A stretch of DNA of 64,000 nucleotides from Oscillospiraceae bacterium (GCA_017518255.1 JAFWVK010000084.1:1-64000); one strand, 5' to 3'. Positions 6,775-16,009 are shown, counted from the stretch's first letter. Numbers and translations: made by a program. The notes: generated by a model from the sequence alone, not told the origin.

Positions 6775-9441
6775 TTATTCTTCTTTTTTCGCCCGGATTT
6801 CGGCAGTTTTATAGATGAACTTGACCTCTCCGTTCATGGAGTCGTCAATTCCGGAGAATGAGCGGTATGTGCGGGATGCTTCTACGGTTGCCTTGAACCG
6901 TTCCAGAGTTTCCGTCAGATCGCCGTCAATTGCCGCGGTCAGTGCCTGAAGACCTTCTTCATCGAATTTTTTCAGGCCGTCGGAAAGCTGCATAGCACCG
7001 TCCTTGAGCTTAGCAACGCCCTCAACCAGTGCGGTGCCGCCGTTGTCGAGCTTCAGGATGCCGTCATACAGCGACGACATACCGTCTGCAAGCTGTTTGG
7101 CTCCGCTGCTCAGTGATGCTGCTCCGCCGCTGATCTGTGCAGCGCCTGCCTGTAAGGATCCGGCACCGCTGTCAATCTGATCGGTACCGTTTTTCAGTTC
7201 ATTTGCTCCTTTGCTGAGGCTGTCTGCGCCGTCTTTCAGTTCTTTGGTACCGTTTTCCAGCTGCGAAGCACCTGCATTGAGCTGTGCAGCGCCGTTATCG
7301 ACCTGTGCAGCTCCGGCCTGAAGGCTTTCAGCACCGGATTTCAGACTTTCAGCGCCGTCTGCCGCCGATGCAACGCCTGCCGTGTACTGCTGCAATCCGA
7401 CATAGAATGTATTGTAGCTGTCAAGCTGTGTTTTCAGGGAAATCAGTGACTTTGCGCCTTCCGATGCAGCCGAAAGCTTTTGCTGAACCTCATCACCTGC
7501 CATCGTATCGGCAATTGCTTTCTGAATCTGCGCCTCGGTGTTTTGTGCAATTGTCTGCCGGACGGCATCAGACTGCATCTGCGCTTTGGTATTCTGTTCG
7601 GTCAGTGCAGAAATCTGCTGCTGTACGGCATCGGACTTGATCTGATCGTCAACGGTCTGATTGACTGTATTCTGAATTGCTGCTTCAATAGCCTGCTGCT
7701 GTTCTTGCGGAATCAAGCCCGTCTGAACAGCCTGTGCATACTGTTCAGAGCTCATGCCGGCAGCCTGCTGAATCACAGTTTCCCGGATTGCCGCTTCATT
7801 TGCAAGAACCTGCTGCCGGACTGTATCTTCAACCTGCGCAATCACTGCTGTTGAAACCTGCTCCCGGACCTGTGCTTCAACCGCTGCTGTTACCTGTTCG
7901 GTGATATAGGCTCTTTTTGCCTCCACACCTGCGGTGACCTGTTCCAGAGCTTTCTGATATACCGCATCTTTGTCCAGTGAAGCGATGACCGCAGTCAGCG
8001 TTTCCGCATAATTATCTACGGTCAGTTCCGGTGCCTGCAGTCCTGCCGCAGCAATCTGCATATTGGCGGTTTCAAGCAGTGTATCAAAGACCTGTTTTGC
8101 GCCGTTGTTCAGCGCATCGTTATTCTGTGTCAGTGTATTCAGTCCTTCGGAGAGCTGCCGTGCGCCGTCACAAAGCTGTGCGGAGCCGCCGTTCAGCTGC
8201 GCGGTTCCGTCTTTCAGGGAACCGGTTCCGGCGCTGAGTGCGGATGCACCTTCATTGAGCGTTCCGGCACCCGCGGCAAGCTGTGCCGTTCCGGCGCTCA
8301 GCTTTCCCGCACCGTCTGCCAGCGAACCGGTGCCGTCTTTCAGTGTGCCTGCGCCTGCAGCCAGACTGTCTGCGCCTGTTTTCAGCGCCCCTGCACCGTT
8401 TGCGAGCGTGTCTGCTCCGGATTTCAGAGCGCCTGCGCCTTCTGCAAGCTGATGAATGCCGTTGGAAAGCTCCTGCGATTTGTCAAGCAGTGTGGCAAGA
8501 CCGTCATACAGCGCAGAACTGCCGTCCAGAAGCTGCTTCATGGCATCGGTCATCTGAGAAAGTCCGTCTGTCAGATCATTCAGGCTGCTGAGATTTTCTG
8601 TATCAATATCGTTGAAAAGTCCGTTTGCTGCAATGGAAACAGTCATGCCGAGCGAGAAGTCTTTTACATCCGCGTTGATTTCAACTGTTTCCGGAAGCTG
8701 GAACTTCTCCGGATCCAATGCAAGATTCTCCTGCAAGCCGGGCAGTGCAAAGCCCGCGACAATCGTACGGTTTCCGTCGCTGATGATTTTTCCGTTGCTG
8801 ACCTCGATATTGCTGAACCGGTCATTATCGAAAATCATGCCTGTCAGCATACCGAAGGGCACATAGATTTTTTCCTGTTTTCCGTTGATTGTGACTGTCT
8901 GATACTGTTTGTTTTCATAGGTATAGCGAATCGTGACTCTGCCGCTTTTTCCGGCGAGCTCTTCCGCAGAGATCGGTTTGCCGTCCAGCAGGTAGGTGAC
9001 CTTCATGTCAACAGGCAGCTCGTTTTCGCTGACGCCCTGATAATACAGATCCTCACCTTTTGTATCCCATACAATCGCGCCGTCATCGTTCATCTGATAG
9101 GAAGCATCCGATTTGACATTGGTAATGTCCTTCAGGTCGGAAACGTCGTTCAGGGAATCGGAGCCGGCAGCGTTTTGCAGCCAGTCACTGACGATAATTT
9201 TCTCAACGGTTCCGTCTGCATTGGCAATGACATAGACGGTTTCATCCTTTCCAGCCGTCATTTCGGAAACGCTGCGGTTTGCAAGCGCCTCTGCCGTATC
9301 CTCCATTGCCTCCGTTGAAACGGCAGAGCTTTGTTCTGCGGTCTGATTTTTTGCATAGGCAAAGGTTCCGGTCAGACCGGCTGTCAAAAGAATCGCGAGT
9401 ACGCTCGCAAGATATTTTCTATATTTCTTCATGTTTTTCAT
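6775..9441 (-). CDS. exported xxxLxxG heptad-repeat protein (888 aa)
   Basis: Large envelope protein next to an MMPL exporter. After a membrane or signal segment (about 10-30) comes a beta-rich domain (about 50-270, including KDETVYVIANADGTVEKI), then two long blocks of seven-residue repeats of the form L-x-x-G-A-x-x (for example GALKTGADSLAAGAGTLKDG), separated by an Ala/Gln/Thr-rich helical region (VEAQVREQVSTAV). This is the xxxLxxG heptad repeat (TIGR03057 type) known from YhgE/Pip proteins and MMPL-linked proteins. No clear C-terminal membrane span is visible, unlike YhgE. The start at 9441 has AAGGAG 10 bases upstream. Role inferred: rod or adaptor serving the MMPL pump in the same operon. 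Confidence 0.8.
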   Translation of the reverse strand: MKNMKKYRKYLASVLAILLTAGLTGTFAYAKNQTAEQSSAVSTEAMEDTAEALANRSVSEMTAGKDETVYVIANADGTVEKIIVSDWLQNAAGSDSLNDVSDLKDITNVKSDASYQMNDDGAIVWDTKGEDLYYQGVSENELPVDMKVTYLLDGKPISAEELAGKSGRVTIRYTYENKQYQTVTINGKQEKIYVPFGMLTGMIFDNDRFSNIEVSNGKIISDGNRTIVAGFALPGLQENLALDPEKFQLPETVEINADVKDFSLGMTVSIAANGLFNDIDTENLSSLNDLTDGLSQMTDAMKQLLDGSSALYDGLATLLDKSQELSNGIHQLAEGAGALKSGADTLANGAGALKTGADSLAAGAGTLKDGTGSLADGAGKLSAGTAQLAAGAGTLNEGASALSAGTGSLKDGTAQLNGGSAQLCDGARQLSEGLNTLTQNNDALNNGAKQVFDTLLETANMQIAAAGLQAPELTVDNYAETLTAVIASLDKDAVYQKALEQVTAGVEAKRAYITEQVTAAVEAQVREQVSTAVIAQVEDTVRQQVLANEAAIRETVIQQAAGMSSEQYAQAVQTGLIPQEQQQAIEAAIQNTVNQTVDDQIKSDAVQQQISALTEQNTKAQMQSDAVRQTIAQNTEAQIQKAIADTMAGDEVQQKLSAASEGAKSLISLKTQLDSYNTFYVGLQQYTAGVASAADGAESLKSGAESLQAGAAQVDNGAAQLNAGASQLENGTKELKDGADSLSKGANELKNGTDQIDSGAGSLQAGAAQISGGAASLSSGAKQLADGMSSLYDGILKLDNGGTALVEGVAKLKDGAMQLSDGLKKFDEEGLQALTAAIDGDLTETLERFKATVEASRTYRSFSGIDDSMNGEVKFIYKTAEIRAKKEE

Positions 9442-9469
9442 GATACACACGCTCCTTATATCCGTTCTC

Positions 9470-11587
9470 TCAATGCTGCGCTGCAAAAATCAGATGTCTT
9501 TTCCGTTTCTGATCTTTCGGTTGAAAACCGGCGCTGGTTTTGCAGATAACCTTATCGAACAGCATAAACATTGACGGCAGAACTGTTATGACAACTGCCA
9601 TAGAAATCAGTGCGCCGCGAGCAAGCAGCATACAAAGCGAGGAAATCATGCCGATATCCGAGTAAATGCCGACACCGACCGTCGCCGCAAAGAAACCAAG
9701 TGCAGAGGTTATGACGGATTTTACGGATGTTTTCAGTGCAATGCCGACGGATTCCTTTTTCTCCTTGCCGCTGCTTCGCTCGGTACGGTAACGGGTTGTC
9801 ATCAGGATTGCGTAGTCAACCGTCGCGCCGAGCTGAATGGTTCCGATGACCACAGATGCGATAAACGGAAGCGATGTGCCGGTGAAATACGAGATACCGA
9901 GGTTGATGAAAATGGCAAGCTCAATGACTGAGACCAGAATCACCGGCAGAATCAGTGATTTGAAGTTGATTGCGATAATCAGGAAGATGACCGCAATGGA
10001 CAGGATGCTGACAATCTTAAAATCCCGGTTGGTAATATCAATCAGGTCTTTGGTTGCCGGTGCTTCGCCGATGAGCATGGCATTGCTGTCATATTTCAAG
10101 GCGATGCTGTTGAGCTGCTCAATCTGTGCATTGACTTCATCTGTTGCAACCTTGTAGTCGGAGCCGATCAGCATCAGCTGCCAGTCATCACTTTTCAGTG
10201 TGCTTTTCACGGAATCGGGGATGAATTCCTCCGGAATTGCCGGGCCGACAAGCGAATTGAAACCGATTGTGAATGCAACGCCCTCCGTGTTCTGCATTTC
10301 TTTCAGCATATCGGTTGCATCCTTGGCGCTCATCTTTGAATTCACGAGCAGCATGTGTGTGCTGTTCATATGGTATTTTTCCGTCAGTTCTGTATTCGCC
10401 GCCACGCTCGGCAGATCTGCCGGCAGTGTGCTGTCAAGGTTATAATAGACGTCATAGTGCTGGTAGCCGTAAATTGCCGGAATCAGCAGTGCAACCGCGG
10501 CAGTCAGGAAAACAGCCGAGTGATTGACGATAAAACCGGAAAGCCTGCTGAAAGACGGGAGAAATACTTTATGGGATGTTTTGGCAATGGCGTTTTCAAA
10601 CAGCAGAATCATCGACGGAAGAACCGTGACACATGCGATGACTCCGAATATGACGCCTTTTGCCATGACGATACCGAGATCAAGACCGAGCGTGAAGCTC
10701 ATAAAGCACATTGCAAGGAATCCGGCAATTGTCGTAAAGGAACTGCTGACAACCGCGCCGACCGTGTTTGCAATCGCATGAGCCATTGCTTCCGGCTTGC
10801 TGTCCGGATAGGAGAGAAGCTGTTCCTTGTAGCTGTGCCAGAGGAAAATCGAATAATCCATCGTCACACCGAGCTGTAATACCATTGCAAGCGCCTGCGT
10901 GACAAAGGAAATTTCTCCGAAGAAAAAGTTTGTGCCGAGATTCCAGACAACCGCAAATCCGATGGAGAGCATAAAGAACAGCGGGATTAAGAAGGAATCC
11001 ATCGTCAGAAGCAGTACAATACTTGTCAGAATTACAGCAATGACGGCATAAATCAGTGTTTCGCTCTCCGTCAGGTGTTTCATATCCGCCGTGACCGCCG
11101 ACATGCCGCTGATGAAGCATTGTTTTGATGTAACCTCACGCATTTTGTCGATTGCAGTCAGTGTGGAATCTGCCGAGGTGCTTCCGCTGAAAAATACGGC
11201 AATCATTGTTGTGTCGTCTTTATTCAGGAAGCTGTAGATTTTTTCGGGCAGCATTTCCTTCGGAATCCGCATATCGGTCAGGGATTCATAGCAAAGGACA
11301 TCCGCAACGCCGTCGATTTCCGAGATCCGGTCGGCAGTTTTCCGGACATCCTTTTCCGGCATCCCTTCGAGCAGAACGAAGGAGAAGCCGCCCTTTCCGA
11401 ACTCGTCGATCAGAATATCCTGCCCCTTCATGGTATTGATATTCTTCGGAAGATAGGAGAGAATATCATAATTTACGCGGGTATTCAGATACCCGAACAC
11501 AGAAGGTATTAACAGCAGTATGCCGATGACAAGCACAAGCTTTCTGTGCTTCGCAATCCATTCTCCGATTTTAAGCATGTGGATCAT
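9470..11587 (-). CDS. MMPL/RND-superfamily (HAE3-like) exporter
   Basis: Proton-driven membrane transporter of 705 residues with the duplicated RND plan: one N-terminal helix, an external domain, six helices, a second helix-external domain-six helices set. The charge-relay segments GVTMDYSIFLWHSYKE and GATVDYAILMTTRY, one in each half, carry the Asp-Tyr pair expected of MMPL proteins. It overlaps the end of the hdeD-like gene by 17 bases, so the two are translationally coupled. AGGAGG lies 3 bases before the first ATG and 12 before Met4 (11578), so the exact start is uncertain. Substrates of MMPL pumps are usually lipids or amphiphiles; the one here is unknown. Confidence 0.88.
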   Translation of the reverse strand: MIHMLKIGEWIAKHRKLVLVIGILLLIPSVFGYLNTRVNYDILSYLPKNINTMKGQDILIDEFGKGGFSFVLLEGMPEKDVRKTADRISEIDGVADVLCYESLTDMRIPKEMLPEKIYSFLNKDDTTMIAVFFSGSTSADSTLTAIDKMREVTSKQCFISGMSAVTADMKHLTESETLIYAVIAVILTSIVLLLTMDSFLIPLFFMLSIGFAVVWNLGTNFFFGEISFVTQALAMVLQLGVTMDYSIFLWHSYKEQLLSYPDSKPEAMAHAIANTVGAVVSSSFTTIAGFLAMCFMSFTLGLDLGIVMAKGVIFGVIACVTVLPSMILLFENAIAKTSHKVFLPSFSRLSGFIVNHSAVFLTAAVALLIPAIYGYQHYDVYYNLDSTLPADLPSVAANTELTEKYHMNSTHMLLVNSKMSAKDATDMLKEMQNTEGVAFTIGFNSLVGPAIPEEFIPDSVKSTLKSDDWQLMLIGSDYKVATDEVNAQIEQLNSIALKYDSNAMLIGEAPATKDLIDITNRDFKIVSILSIAVIFLIIAINFKSLILPVILVSVIELAIFINLGISYFTGTSLPFIASVVIGTIQLGATVDYAILMTTRYRTERSSGKEKKESVGIALKTSVKSVITSALGFFAATVGVGIYSDIGMISSLCMLLARGALISMAVVITVLPSMFMLFDKVICKTSAGFQPKDQKRKRHLIFAAQH

Positions 11588-12191
11588 CTACCTCCTCACA
11601 GGTTACATCAATTACATCGGGCATCTGATTTTTCACGATTTTAACAGTCATCAGAACCGTTACCAGGTTCAGGATGCCTTCCGCAAGCATGACGGCTCCG
11701 AAAAAACGGATCAGCAAAGTGACACTCTCGGAGGAACGCAGCATCAGAAGGATGCCGACTGTTCCGGAAATCAGAGCCGTCAGCAGAATGAGCCACCATT
11801 TCCGGATGCCGAATTGCTTTGCATCCTTTGCGGTTTGGAGCTTGGTCAGGCTGTCGGCTGTTACATACAGGCCGGTTGCAATACACAGAAAATTCAGGAA
11901 ATTCTCAGGCCTTGTCAGAATGACAGTTCCCAAAATCAGGAGCAGAATCCCGAATGCAAGATCAAACTGAAACGCCAGACGGTAAAGATCCTTTGAGAAA
12001 TACCCGACGATTTTGAAAATTCCGAAAAGAAGCAGCAGAATACCTGCTGTATTGCCGATCAGAGCTGTACTGACCTCCGGACGGAACAGCAGAAACAAAC
12101 CTGTCAGGCAGAGCAGCAGGGAGATAATAATATATCCGGTTTTGGCTGTCTGCATCGGTGCAACGGAACGAACTTTTCTGATTCCCTGCAT
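11571..12191 (-). CDS. HdeD/DUF308-family membrane protein
   Basis: Small integral membrane protein of 206 residues with six hydrophobic helices in three pairs, the DUF308 pattern (YIIISLLLCLTGLFLLFRPE, GILLLLFGIFKIVGYFS, FGILLLILGTVILTRPE and repeats). HdeD in E. coli is linked to acid stress, but in Firmicutes the role of this family is not set. First gene of the unit with the MMPL exporter and the heptad-repeat protein. The ATG at 12191 is preferred over GTG at 12200 because AAAGGA is 10 bases upstream of the ATG but only one base from the GTG. The acidic tail ends EEVDDPHA. Confidence 0.82.
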   Translation of the reverse strand: MQGIRKVRSVAPMQTAKTGYIIISLLLCLTGLFLLFRPEVSTALIGNTAGILLLLFGIFKIVGYFSKDLYRLAFQFDLAFGILLLILGTVILTRPENFLNFLCIATGLYVTADSLTKLQTAKDAKQFGIRKWWLILLTALISGTVGILLMLRSSESVTLLIRFFGAVMLAEGILNLVTVLMTVKIVKNQMPDVIDVTCEEVDDPHA

Positions 12192-12215
12192 ATGTGTCAC
12201 ATCCTTTCTGCTGTT

Positions 12216-12244
12216 ATTTTACAGGAAAAAGCAAAAAGCCGCAA
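12216..12244 (-). promoter_or_regulatory. possible promoter of the hdeD-MMPL unit
   Basis: Minus-strand TTGCGG (12239-12244), 17-base spacer, TAAAAT (12216-12221). The -35 is poor; the position, 25 bases upstream of the ATG, is right. Confidence 0.35.
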
Positions 12245-12299
12245 CGGACAAAGCAGTGACAAATGTCCGGTTTTCAGACACCGGAACCGATATGCTCAG

Positions 12300-12331
12300 T
12301 TTTTAGGCATTTCGTTCTCAATGCCTAAAAA
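12300..12331. terminator. symmetric hairpin with T-runs on both strands
   Basis: TTTTTAGGCATT (12300-12311) and AATGCCTAAAAA (12320-12331) form a perfect 12-bp inverted repeat with an 8-base loop. It lies between the end of the GH43 gene and the start of the hdeD unit and probably serves as a back-up terminator; an operator role cannot be excluded. Confidence 0.45.
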
Positions 12332-12369
12332 TTCCTGCACATGAAGAATCTGACTTCGGAGTGTAAAGT

Positions 12370-12396
12370 GAAAGCCGGGATAATATCCCGGCTTTC
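12370..12396 (-). terminator. terminator hairpin of the GH43 gene
   Basis: GAAAGCCGGGATA (12370-12382) and TATCCCGGCTTTC (12384-12396) form a perfect 13-bp inverted repeat 3 bases after the GH43 stop. The T-run is weak, which may explain the second hairpin at 12300-12331. Confidence 0.65.
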
Positions 12397-12399
12397 AGA

Positions 12400-15243
12400 T
12401 TATGTGTCTTCATGTATATTGATAAGATTTGCGAGGTGCTTCAGAAGGGTAGTCAGGTCACCGGGGTCGGGATTGCCGCTGCGGTTGCAGTCGGAATTGA
12501 GCTTGCCCTGTTCGGTGACACCGGAATGAACGTCCTCTGCGATGACTCTTGCGAGCAGGACGGCATCCAGCACATTGACTTCTCCGTTACAGTCTGTGTC
12601 TCCGAGGAGGCGGCTTTCGCCTGCCGAGGTCGTTTCAGTTGTTTCGGCGGTTGTTTCGAATATATCCGGCAGCGGCTTTTCCGCAGGGGAGAGGATAAAT
12701 TTCTGTCCATCACCGCCCCGGAAGCTCCACTGACAGATTTTTGCGCCGTTTTCCTTGCTGACCTCATAGACATCAAAGCCTGCTTTTTCTCCGGTCAGTC
12801 TCGAAAGAATTGCGTAGCTTCCGTCGGAATTGCACCAGAGAGTAAACTGCTGATTCTCTGCACCCGTGTATTCGGACAGACGCAGGTCTGCTCCGTCTTC
12901 TGCGCCGGAAACCGTGACAGCCTGCCCGTTTCCGTTTGTGATAATATAGTATCCGCTGTCTGTTTTCAGGAAGTTCCATGCGGTCTGCGCAGTATTCTGG
13001 AGCAGACTTCCGTTTTCTGCACTGACAAACAAACCGCTGTTCAGGCTGCGGACAGTATAGCTGTATTCCGGTACGGCTGCAAATGTCGGTGTGACTTTCC
13101 AGAGCTGGCATTCTCCGCCCCAGAATTCCCACTGCTTGATAGCGCCGCCGTTTTCTTTAGACCATTCGTATACGTCCATTGCCCCTTCATCACCGGAGCA
13201 TCTGGAGACGATGCCGAAATAATTGCCGGATTTTATCAGCTTCCACTGCTGGTTGTCCGCACCGGTATAGGTTTGGAGCTGAATATCCAGCGCATTTTCC
13301 GCACTGTTTCCGTTTACTGCAATGCATTTTGTTTCGTCGAGCATGGAAGTGAGACGGCAGTATCCGTTTCCGAGATCGGTAATCCGGAAATCTTGATTAG
13401 CGTCGCCGGATTTATTGCCGCGCTTTGCCCACTGCTGAATCGGCGTACCGTCCTCCGTGCTGCTTTTTGCAACATCGAGAACAAGTCCGCTGTTTACATT
13501 TGTGATCGTGTAGGGGAGATTACTCAGCAGATCTGTACCGCTGATGTAAACTGAGCCGCGTATATCTGCAACTGCATTCTGATCGTAGATAAGCTGTCCG
13601 CTTCCGAGATGGTTATAGAGCAGATTTCGCTCGGAACCGTTCCATGTGTCGGTTTTGACACCCCACACAGTCTGATTGTCACTGCCGGCTGCGGTAAAGG
13701 TCATGACCTTGTTTCCTTTTCCGCTTTCGTCAAACTGCGGATTGAAAAAGCCCGTATAGGTTGTATTGCCGATTTTCAGGGTAGCAGCAGCACTGTCATT
13801 GGCTTCTGACCATGTACCTGTGACTGCACCGGAAATGGTTCCGTCCTGATTGAGCGTGATTTTTGAGGCAGTCGTGATATTGCCGTCTGTTGCGGTTCCG
13901 TGATTGATGAATTCATATGTTCCGGCAAGGGCGGCGGGCTCGAAGCCGGCAGCAGACCATGATTCTCCGCTGTATTCATACGGCATGACGACAGGCCATC
14001 CCGCTTCATTGAAATTCATGGCATGAACGCGAACCTCATGGTATTCGGAGCCGTCATCAAACCGTGCGTGATTCAGCAGATACCATTGCCCGTCATCATC
14101 CCGCAGTACGGAATTGTGACCGCATGCCATATAGGCGCGCGCAAGACCGGAAAACTTATAATTTGTCATGACCTTAAGACCGATGCTGTTGAGATTGGTT
14201 CCGCTTTCTAGTACCATATTTCTTCCGGCGGCATCGACAAACGGACCGGTCGGATTCTTTGAGCGTCCGACGCGCATATTGTATCCGCCGGCAGAAGTCA
14301 GACCGCCGTAAGTTACCCAGAGATAATAGAAGCCGGTCTTTTCATTAAATTCGATAAACGGTCCCTCACCGGATTTGCCGTATCCGCCGGATATTTTAGT
14401 TCCGAAATAGCTGTCAATCATTCTGCCGTCGGCGGTTGTGCCGGTTTTCGGGTGAATACACTTTCCGGTTTTCGGGTCGATTTCCAGCGTAAAGATTCCG
14501 CCGGACCACGAGCCGTAGCACATATACATTTTTCCGTCCGTGCCGTAGTAGATTGTCGGGTCAATCGCGTTTGGAAACAGTTGATTGTTATAGTTGCTCT
14601 TGTTGAACCATGAATTGTTCATTGTGACTTCTCCGGCGGCAATCAGCTCATCAATGTTTGTGCTGGTATATTTCTTGTTGACGTTCTTCGTGTTGCTTGT
14701 AACATACTGATCGTTCTCTGTGAAGCCGGAATAAATCAGTGTATCGACAAAGGTATAAGGCCCCTCGATATTCTCCGAAACAGCATATGCGATCACAGAA
14801 CGGATGTAAGTAGATGAGGTGCAGAAGTACATCACGTAGGCACCTCTTGTGCCGTCGCTGTTGATATATTCCGGATTCCAGATGACATCCGGCGCCCAGA
14901 CGGCAAAGCCGCCTGCGCAGTCTTCGAGGTTTTCGCCGCACCATGCAAAAGCTTTCTGAAGATTTCCGGACAAATTCCCGAATAACTGGTTTCCGGAAGC
15001 AGCATAACCGTTTGTAAAGAGACGCCAGCTTTGGAGATCGCCGGATTTTGCAGCGTCAATATGCGAACCGAATACATAGTAAGTGCCTGTTTTCGGGTCT
15101 TTGATGACGGATGGATCGTGAACGGAAACGCGCGATTTTGCCGGAACATAATCTGCTGCAATCGCATCCAGCGAAACAGCATTTAATGCCGAGGCAGCAA
15201 CGGCAAGTGCGCAAAAAACGGATTTTATCTTTCTGGAAAACAT
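12400..15243 (-). CDS. secreted cellulosomal GH43 arabinan-degrading enzyme with two ricin-type lectin domains
   Basis: Exported glycoside hydrolase, most like arabinan endo-1,5-alpha-L-arabinosidases. Modules in 947 residues: signal peptide 1-30; GH43 five-bladed propeller about 35-430 with base Asp43 (HDPSV), pKa modulator Asp228 (NAIDPTI) and general acid Glu293 (EGPFIEF); GH43_C-like beta domain about 430-555; two beta-trefoil ricin/CBM13-like domains about 575-718 and 726-852 (QQW and GADNQQWKL repeats); Thr-rich linker; C-terminal dockerin 879-940 with loops DTDCNGEVNVLD and NSDCNRSGNPDPGD, the second one degenerate. The start has AAGGGGGG upstream. Substrate choice (arabinan versus arabinoxylan) is inference. 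Confidence 0.93.
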   Translation of the reverse strand: MFSRKIKSVFCALAVAASALNAVSLDAIAADYVPAKSRVSVHDPSVIKDPKTGTYYVFGSHIDAAKSGDLQSWRLFTNGYAASGNQLFGNLSGNLQKAFAWCGENLEDCAGGFAVWAPDVIWNPEYINSDGTRGAYVMYFCTSSTYIRSVIAYAVSENIEGPYTFVDTLIYSGFTENDQYVTSNTKNVNKKYTSTNIDELIAAGEVTMNNSWFNKSNYNNQLFPNAIDPTIYYGTDGKMYMCYGSWSGGIFTLEIDPKTGKCIHPKTGTTADGRMIDSYFGTKISGGYGKSGEGPFIEFNEKTGFYYLWVTYGGLTSAGGYNMRVGRSKNPTGPFVDAAGRNMVLESGTNLNSIGLKVMTNYKFSGLARAYMACGHNSVLRDDDGQWYLLNHARFDDGSEYHEVRVHAMNFNEAGWPVVMPYEYSGESWSAAGFEPAALAGTYEFINHGTATDGNITTASKITLNQDGTISGAVTGTWSEANDSAAATLKIGNTTYTGFFNPQFDESGKGNKVMTFTAAGSDNQTVWGVKTDTWNGSERNLLYNHLGSGQLIYDQNAVADIRGSVYISGTDLLSNLPYTITNVNSGLVLDVAKSSTEDGTPIQQWAKRGNKSGDANQDFRITDLGNGYCRLTSMLDETKCIAVNGNSAENALDIQLQTYTGADNQQWKLIKSGNYFGIVSRCSGDEGAMDVYEWSKENGGAIKQWEFWGGECQLWKVTPTFAAVPEYSYTVRSLNSGLFVSAENGSLLQNTAQTAWNFLKTDSGYYIITNGNGQAVTVSGAEDGADLRLSEYTGAENQQFTLWCNSDGSYAILSRLTGEKAGFDVYEVSKENGAKICQWSFRGGDGQKFILSPAEKPLPDIFETTAETTETTSAGESRLLGDTDCNGEVNVLDAVLLARVIAEDVHSGVTEQGKLNSDCNRSGNPDPGDLTTLLKHLANLINIHEDT

Positions 15244-15269
15244 GGATAACCCCCCTTGATTTTTTGTCT

Positions 15270-15298
15270 ATTATACTATATATTAGTCATTGTGTAAA
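15270..15298 (-). promoter_or_regulatory. promoter of the GH43 gene
   Basis: Minus-strand TTTACA (15293-15298), 17-base spacer, TATAAT (15270-15275), 27 bases upstream of the GH43 ATG. The rest of the 15299-15473 spacer is AT-rich and holds only a cre-like site and no gene. Confidence 0.75.
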
Positions 15299-15357
15299 TG
15301 ATGTATTGTCTCATTTCAATGTGATATTGACTTTACAGCCGGTTTATGCGTTCGTTT

Positions 15358-15370
15358 TGAAGCGCTTTCA
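15358..15370. promoter_or_regulatory. cre-like palindrome
   Basis: TGAAGCGCTTTCA resembles the CcpA/LacI-family operator TGAAAGCGCTTTCA with one A missing from the left half. It is 60 bases upstream of the GH43 -35 on the minus strand. A LacI-family regulator could bind it; none is encoded in the window. Confidence 0.3.
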
Positions 15371-15473
15371 GGGCTTAGGTGAATTGCAAAGCTTCAAAAA
15401 GTACAGCAGTATCCGCGATTCGGCTTCTTTTTTTGACAATTCCTTGAATATTTTCCTTTTTTTCTGTAAATAG

Positions 15474-15502
15474 TTGCATTTTTCGTGTTATTATGGTAAA
15501 AT
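15474..15502 (+). promoter_or_regulatory. promoter of the 109-aa lipoprotein gene
   Basis: TTGCAT (15474-15479), 17-base spacer ending TGG (extended -10), TAAAAT (15497-15502); the ATG is 60 bases downstream. Confidence 0.65.
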
Positions 15503-15562
15503 ACCGATATACAACCGGGCGACCGTATGCTGTATGAAATCCGGAATAGGGAGGAAAGTCTT

Positions 15563-15892
15563 ATGAAAAAAAGAATTGCGGTTATTCTGATGGGGATTGT
15601 CATGCTTTTCGCGTTTGCTGCCTGCGGCGGAGAAGGCGGAAAAAAATCAAACAAACTGAGAGGAACCTACAAAGAAGTCGGAACTTTTGCAACGGGTTCC
15701 ATTACATTCAGCAGCGATACCAACATGACGCTGACGGTTCTCGGCGCAAAGATTCAGGGGACTTATGAGCTCAAAGGCGACAAGCTGACGCTCCATTATT
15801 CGCTTCTGGGCGTAAAAACCGACCCGACCTATACATTTTCCAAAGAAGGAAATTCAATTTACCTGAACGGCACGGAATACAGAAAAGAGTAA
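15563..15892 (+). CDS. small putative lipoprotein (109 aa)
   Basis: Exported lipoprotein: MKKRIAVILMGIVMLFAFAAC with a lipobox ending at Cys21, then a Gly/Lys linker and a small beta domain (GTYKEV, TFATGSITFSSDTNMTL, GTYELKGDKLTLHY, NSIYLNGTEYRKE). The repeated GTY-strand-turn pattern looks like the small META/lipocalin-like folds common in Clostridia lipoproteins, but no family is certain. The start has GGGAGG 9 bases upstream; the upstream ATG at 15527 lies too near the transcript start and lacks a ribosome site. Single-gene unit. Confidence 0.75.
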   Translation: MKKRIAVILMGIVMLFAFAACGGEGGKKSNKLRGTYKEVGTFATGSITFSSDTNMTLTVLGAKIQGTYELKGDKLTLHYSLLGVKTDPTYTFSKEGNSIYLNGTEYRKE

Positions 15893-15918
15893 ACATCTTT
15901 TCAGAACGGATCAGGACG

Positions 15919-15940
15919 TGAAACCCGCCTTCCGGGTTCA
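15919..15940 (+). terminator. weak hairpin after the 109-aa lipoprotein gene
   Basis: TGAAACCCG (15919-15927) pairs with CGGGTTCA (15933-15940) with one bulged A, 26 bases after the stop. The following tract (TTCCCCGTTT) is a poor U-run. Confidence 0.4.
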
Positions 15941-15980
15941 TTCCCCGTTTCTCCGGAGAAAAATTTTCTTCCGGTTCCCA

Positions 15981-16009
15981 TTGCTTTTTTCAAAAAAGTA
16001 TGGTATAAT
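15981..16009 (+). promoter_or_regulatory. promoter of the PRTase-like gene
   Basis: TTGCTT (15981-15986), 17-base spacer ending TGG, TATAAT (16004-16009). Confidence 0.75.

Noticed and set aside
7000..8470. Repetitive DNA that could be mistaken for tandem repeats or a CRISPR array
   Set aside because: Repeat units are 21 bases and code in frame for the xxxLxxG heptads; spacing and variation follow the protein, with no spacer-repeat pattern.
8452..9318. 288-aa plus-strand ORF
   Set aside because: Antisense to the heptad-repeat protein gene; no start signal.
12412..13554. 380-aa plus-strand ORF
   Set aside because: Shadow of the GH43 gene with its recognised domains on the opposite strand.
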